From positions 317,419-381,418 of the forward strand of contig NZ_FOHS01000001.1 in assembly GCF_900111515.1 (NCBI RefSeq): 64,000 nt of DNA. Reading direction: 5' to 3'. How positions within the stretch are numbered: the stretch's first letter is position 1; every line of letters begins with the position of its first letter. The stretch is from Hymenobacter actinosclerus (lineage in GTDB: Bacteria; Bacteroidota; Bacteroidia; Cytophagales; Hymenobacteraceae). A model generated the notes under the pieces. The model saw only the letters and a program-made list of their open reading frames with translations, did not search any database and had not been told where the DNA came from. Made by a program: the position numbers and the translations under genes. Shown here in pieces: positions 61,387 through 64,000 of the stretch.

Positions 61387-61992
61387 ATGCGCGTCGAATT
61401 TCTCCTAGAAGAAGAGTCGGCAGAGGCAGCGTTGAAAATCCTGGTGCCGAAGCTCCTGCCGCCGCATTACGTTGCCAGGTTTCGGGTGTTTGAGGGCTGT
61501 ACCGATTTGCTGCACCAACTCACTGACCTACTGAAAGGCTACCGGCGTCGTATCAGTCAGCCTGGCCAGCAGGATTTGCGCATCGTGGTATTGCTGGATG
61601 CGGATGGCATAGCCGCCCGTCGGCTGGCCCAAATGGAGGCTTCGGCGGCCACTGCGGGGCTGTTAAGCTACGCCCAGGCATCGGCCGGGCAAGTATTTTA
61701 TGTGCTGAATGCGTTGGCTGTGCAGGAGTTGGAAGCCTGGTTTCTAGGGGACCGACAGGCTATTCAGGCGGCTTATGCACGGGTGCACGCGCATCATTTC
61801 AGTGGCTTGCCCGCCGACCCTGACACAATTCCTGACGCGTGGGAAACCTTGCTGCGCGTTTTGCAAAAAGCAGATGCGCGGGCTAAAAAAGGGAAAGTAC
61901 GGTGGGCTGAATCTATTGCCCCACACTTGGATATACCGGCGAATAAGTCGCCAAGCTTTCAGGATTTCTGCCAAGGGCTGGCGCTGTTGTAA
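61387..61992 (+). CDS. DUF4276 (TOPRIM-like) protein
   Basis: 201 residues. Motifs fit DUF4276, a family with a TOPRIM-like nuclease fold: EFLLEEESAEAAL (acidic residues near the N-terminus), IVVLLDADGIAARR (DxD), and AVQELEAWFLGDRQAI. The pair AAA ATPase + DUF4276 is equivalent to a split OLD nuclease. Cotranscribed with the AAA gene (1-nt gap). The C-terminal region (WAESIAPHLDIPANKSPSFQDFCQGL) is typical of the family. Confidence 0.83.
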   Translation: MRVEFLLEEESAEAALKILVPKLLPPHYVARFRVFEGCTDLLHQLTDLLKGYRRRISQPGQQDLRIVVLLDADGIAARRLAQMEASAATAGLLSYAQASAGQVFYVLNALAVQELEAWFLGDRQAIQAAYARVHAHHFSGLPADPDTIPDAWETLLRVLQKADARAKKGKVRWAESIAPHLDIPANKSPSFQDFCQGLALL

Positions 61993-61994
61993 AG

Positions 61995-62033
61995 CAAAAG
62001 GCCGCCTTTCCAATCTGGAAGCGCGGCTTTTTG
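61995..62033. terminator. Bidirectional terminator
   Basis: CAAAAGGCCGC (61995-62005) pairs with GCGGCTTTTTG (62023-62033) with one G-U; inner CTTTCCA/TGGAAG. Lies between DUF4276 and mfd. Confidence 0.75.
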
Positions 62034-62056
62034 CTTTAGAATAATCCTCAATCCTC

Positions 62057-64000
62057 CTACACCCCCACCGGCTCCTCGCTGCCTAGCTCGCTGAGCAGGC
62101 GCTTGGCGGCGGCCACGCTGGGCACGTGGCTGATGCTGAAGACGAGCTGCTGCTTGCGCTCCTTCATGCTGGCCGAGTTGGGGTGGGTCTGCACGTAGGA
62201 GAGGATGTTACCGAAGGTGTCGCCCTGGAAGTAGGCCTCGTTGTTTTCGGCCGGGATGTAGCCCTTGAGCACGTTTTTCTTGTAGCTCAGGCGCTCGAAG
62301 CCGGCGTGGCGGCCCTGCCAGCGCAGGCGCACGATGTCGGCCAGCTGCTCCACTTCGGGCGGCAGCGGGCCGAAGCGGTCGGTCATGCCGGAGAGCAGCT
62401 TCTGGAGCTGCTCAGGGCCTTTGGCGCGGTCGAGTTTGCTGTAGAGTTGCAGCCGCTCCGACACGTTGCTCACGTAGGTGTCGGGGATGAGCACCTGGAG
62501 GTCGGTTTCGATGTTGCACTCCTGCACGCCGGCGGGCTTGGCGGCCTCTTGCAGGCGCTGGGTGGGGTCGCCGAGGAACAGGTCGCGGAACTCGGTTTCC
62601 TTGAGCTCGGTCACGGCCTCATCCAGAATCTGGTGGTAGGTTTCAAAGCCCAGGTCGTTGATGAAGCCCGACTGCTCGCCGCCCAGCAGGTTGCCCGCGC
62701 CCCTAATGTCGAGGTCGCGCATGGCCACCTTGAAGCCGTCGCCGAGGTCGGAGAATTCTTCGAGCGTGCTCAGGCGCTTGCGGGCATCGGAGGGCAAACC
62801 GGCCACCGGGGGCGTGAGCAGGTAGCAGTAGGCCTTTTTGTTCGAGCGGCCCACGCGGCCCCGCATCTGGTGCAAGTCGCTCAGGCCAAACAGGTGGGCG
62901 CGGTTGATGATGATGGTGTTGGCGTTGGGAATGTCGAGGCCGCTTTCGATGAGGTTGGTGCTCACCAGCACGTCGTACTCGCCGTCCACGAACTTCATCA
63001 TGCGCTTTTCGAGCTTGTCGCCCTCCATCTGCCCATGAATGTAGGTCACGCGGGCATCGGGCACGAGGCGCACAATCATGCCGGCCAGCTCCTCGATGTC
63101 CTTGACGCGGTTGTGCACGAAAAACACCTGCCCGCCGCGCTTGATTTCGCGGGCCACGGCGTCGCGAATCAGCAGCTCGTCGAACACGTGCAGCTCGGTT
63201 TGCACCGGCTGGCGGTTGGGCGGGGGCGTGGCAATCACGCTCAAATCGCGCGCGCCCATCAGCGAGAAGTGCAGGGTGCGCGGAATGGGCGTGGCCGAGA
63301 GCGTGAGCGTATCCACGTTCACCTTCAGCTCCTTGAGCTTGTCCTTGGTCTTGACGCCGAACTTCTGCTCCTCATCAATAATGAGCAGGCCCAGGTCCTT
63401 GAACTTGATGTCTTTGTTGGTGAGGCGGTGGGTGCCGATGAGGATGTCGGTTTTGCCCTCGGCCACCCGGCCCAGCGTCTCCTTTATCTGCTTGGTGCTC
63501 TTGAAGCGGTTGACGTACTCCACCGTTACGGGCAGGGCCGAGAGCCGCTCCCGAAACGTTTTATAGTGCTGCATGGCCAGAATGGTGGTGGGCACCAGCA
63601 CGGCCACCTGCTTGCCATCGGCCACCGACTTAAACGCGGCCCGGATGGCAATTTCGGTTTTGCCGAAGCCCACGTCGCCGCACACCAGCCGGTCCATGGG
63701 GTGGGGCTGCTCCATGTCGTGCTTCACGTCTTCGGTGGCCTTGCCCTGGTCGGGGGTGTCTTCGTAGATGAAGCTCGACTCCAGCTCGGCCTGCATAAAC
63801 GAGTCGCGGGCGAAGGCGTGGCCGGGGGCGGTTTTGCGCTTGGCGTAGAGCCGAATCAGCTCGGCGGCAATGTCCTTCACCTTCTTCTTGACGGCCTTTT
63901 TCTTGTTTTCCCACTCCGGCGAGCCCAGCTTGCTCATGGTGGGCGGCGTGCCCTCGGCCCCGCTGTACTTGGCAATCTTGTGCAGGGCGTGAATGCTCAC
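62057..64000 (-). CDS. mfd: Transcription-repair coupling factor, 3' part
   Basis: The visible 647 residues are the C-terminal part of Mfd; the frame runs out of the window at its 5' side. Seen: KKKVKDIAAELIRLYAKR, the translocase motif Walker A DVGFGKTEIAIRAAF, TTILAMQHYKTF, LIIDEEQKFGV (DEEQ), LTLSATPIPRTLHFSLMGARDLS, then motifs V and VI (SGLDIPNANTIIINRAHLFGLSDLHQMRGRVGRS), the RIF-like hinge, and the C-terminal TRCF domain (FETYHQILDEAV..., LIPDTYVSNVSERLQLYSKL). Couples transcription to nucleotide excision repair. Confidence 0.94.
   Translation of the reverse strand: MSIHALHKIAKYSGAEGTPPTMSKLGSPEWENKKKAVKKKVKDIAAELIRLYAKRKTAPGHAFARDSFMQAELESSFIYEDTPDQGKATEDVKHDMEQPHPMDRLVCGDVGFGKTEIAIRAAFKSVADGKQVAVLVPTTILAMQHYKTFRERLSALPVTVEYVNRFKSTKQIKETLGRVAEGKTDILIGTHRLTNKDIKFKDLGLLIIDEEQKFGVKTKDKLKELKVNVDTLTLSATPIPRTLHFSLMGARDLSVIATPPPNRQPVQTELHVFDELLIRDAVAREIKRGGQVFFVHNRVKDIEELAGMIVRLVPDARVTYIHGQMEGDKLEKRMMKFVDGEYDVLVSTNLIESGLDIPNANTIIINRAHLFGLSDLHQMRGRVGRSNKKAYCYLLTPPVAGLPSDARKRLSTLEEFSDLGDGFKVAMRDLDIRGAGNLLGGEQSGFINDLGFETYHQILDEAVTELKETEFRDLFLGDPTQRLQEAAKPAGVQECNIETDLQVLIPDTYVSNVSERLQLYSKLDRAKGPEQLQKLLSGMTDRFGPLPPEVEQLADIVRLRWQGRHAGFERLSYKKNVLKGYIPAENNEAYFQGDTFGNILSYVQTHPNSASMKERKQQLVFSISHVPSVAAAKRLLSELGSEEPVGV

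Overview
The window looks like a chromosome segment of a high-GC Bacteroidota bacterium, most likely of the Hymenobacter type. The evidence is four proteins with type IX secretion (T9SS) C-terminal sorting domains, many small lipoproteins of Bacteroidota families (DUF4468, DUF4136, META, DUF2141), promoters of the Bacteroidota TTTG/TAnnTTTG type, no Shine-Dalgarno sequences, and GC near 65% broken by a few AT-rich genes. The genus is an inference; there is no rRNA in the window.

Layout. 1-3.5 kb: a T9SS cargo, a secreted DNA/RNA nuclease and a DUF4468 protein. 3.5-4.7 kb: a long intergenic region, then a short transcription unit with its own promoter, two hairpins and a terminator (candidate structured RNA), then a 97-aa protein. 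4.8-18.5 kb: a nucleotide biosynthesis cluster in one direction: a dihydroorotate-dehydrogenase-like gene without its catalytic Cys, pyrF, a small unknown gene, pyrE, purL, purQ (fused to a DUF559 nuclease domain), purC, a monooxygenase-like gene, purD, purN, purF and purM. 18.5-34 kb: envelope proteins, a FrnE thioredoxin-fold protein, MsrA, and a methionine transaminase plus omega-amidase pair. 34-47.5 kb: murF, rfbC, a glycosyltransferase, an erythromycin-esterase-like protein, cytochrome c, hflX, a T9SS metalloprotease, sixA, ppk1 and a DUF6268 protein. 47.7-58.8 kb: a giant phosphoesterase/outer-membrane barrel protein, an HD/Pycsar-effector-like membrane protein convergent with a class III cyclase-like protein, tRNA-Arg(CCU), a T9SS repeat protein, a LuxR-type response regulator and pncB. 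58.9-62 kb: an accessory patch with an amber-interrupted gene, a 21-bp minisatellite that encodes heptapeptide repeats, and a two-gene AAA ATPase/DUF4276 module. 62-64 kb: the 3' part of mfd.

The strongest general theme is repeats. Inverted-repeat elements of several families occupy intergenic spaces, and every one of the eleven convergent junctions carries one. Heptanucleotide repeats sit directly before gene starts and have entered coding frames in purQ and purM. A 510-bp element with 45-bp terminal inverted repeats (44/45 matching) has inserted a DUF559 nuclease domain in frame at the 3' end of purQ.

Most promising for new biology: the DUF559 element in purQ; the promoter-RNA-terminator unit at 4.1 kb with operator-like direct repeats shared with the nuclease gene (possibly a phosphate-starvation box); the HD-PycTM/DUF2652 pair; and the minisatellite ORF coupled to AAA/DUF4276. 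All functional statements are from reading the sequence; no database search was run.
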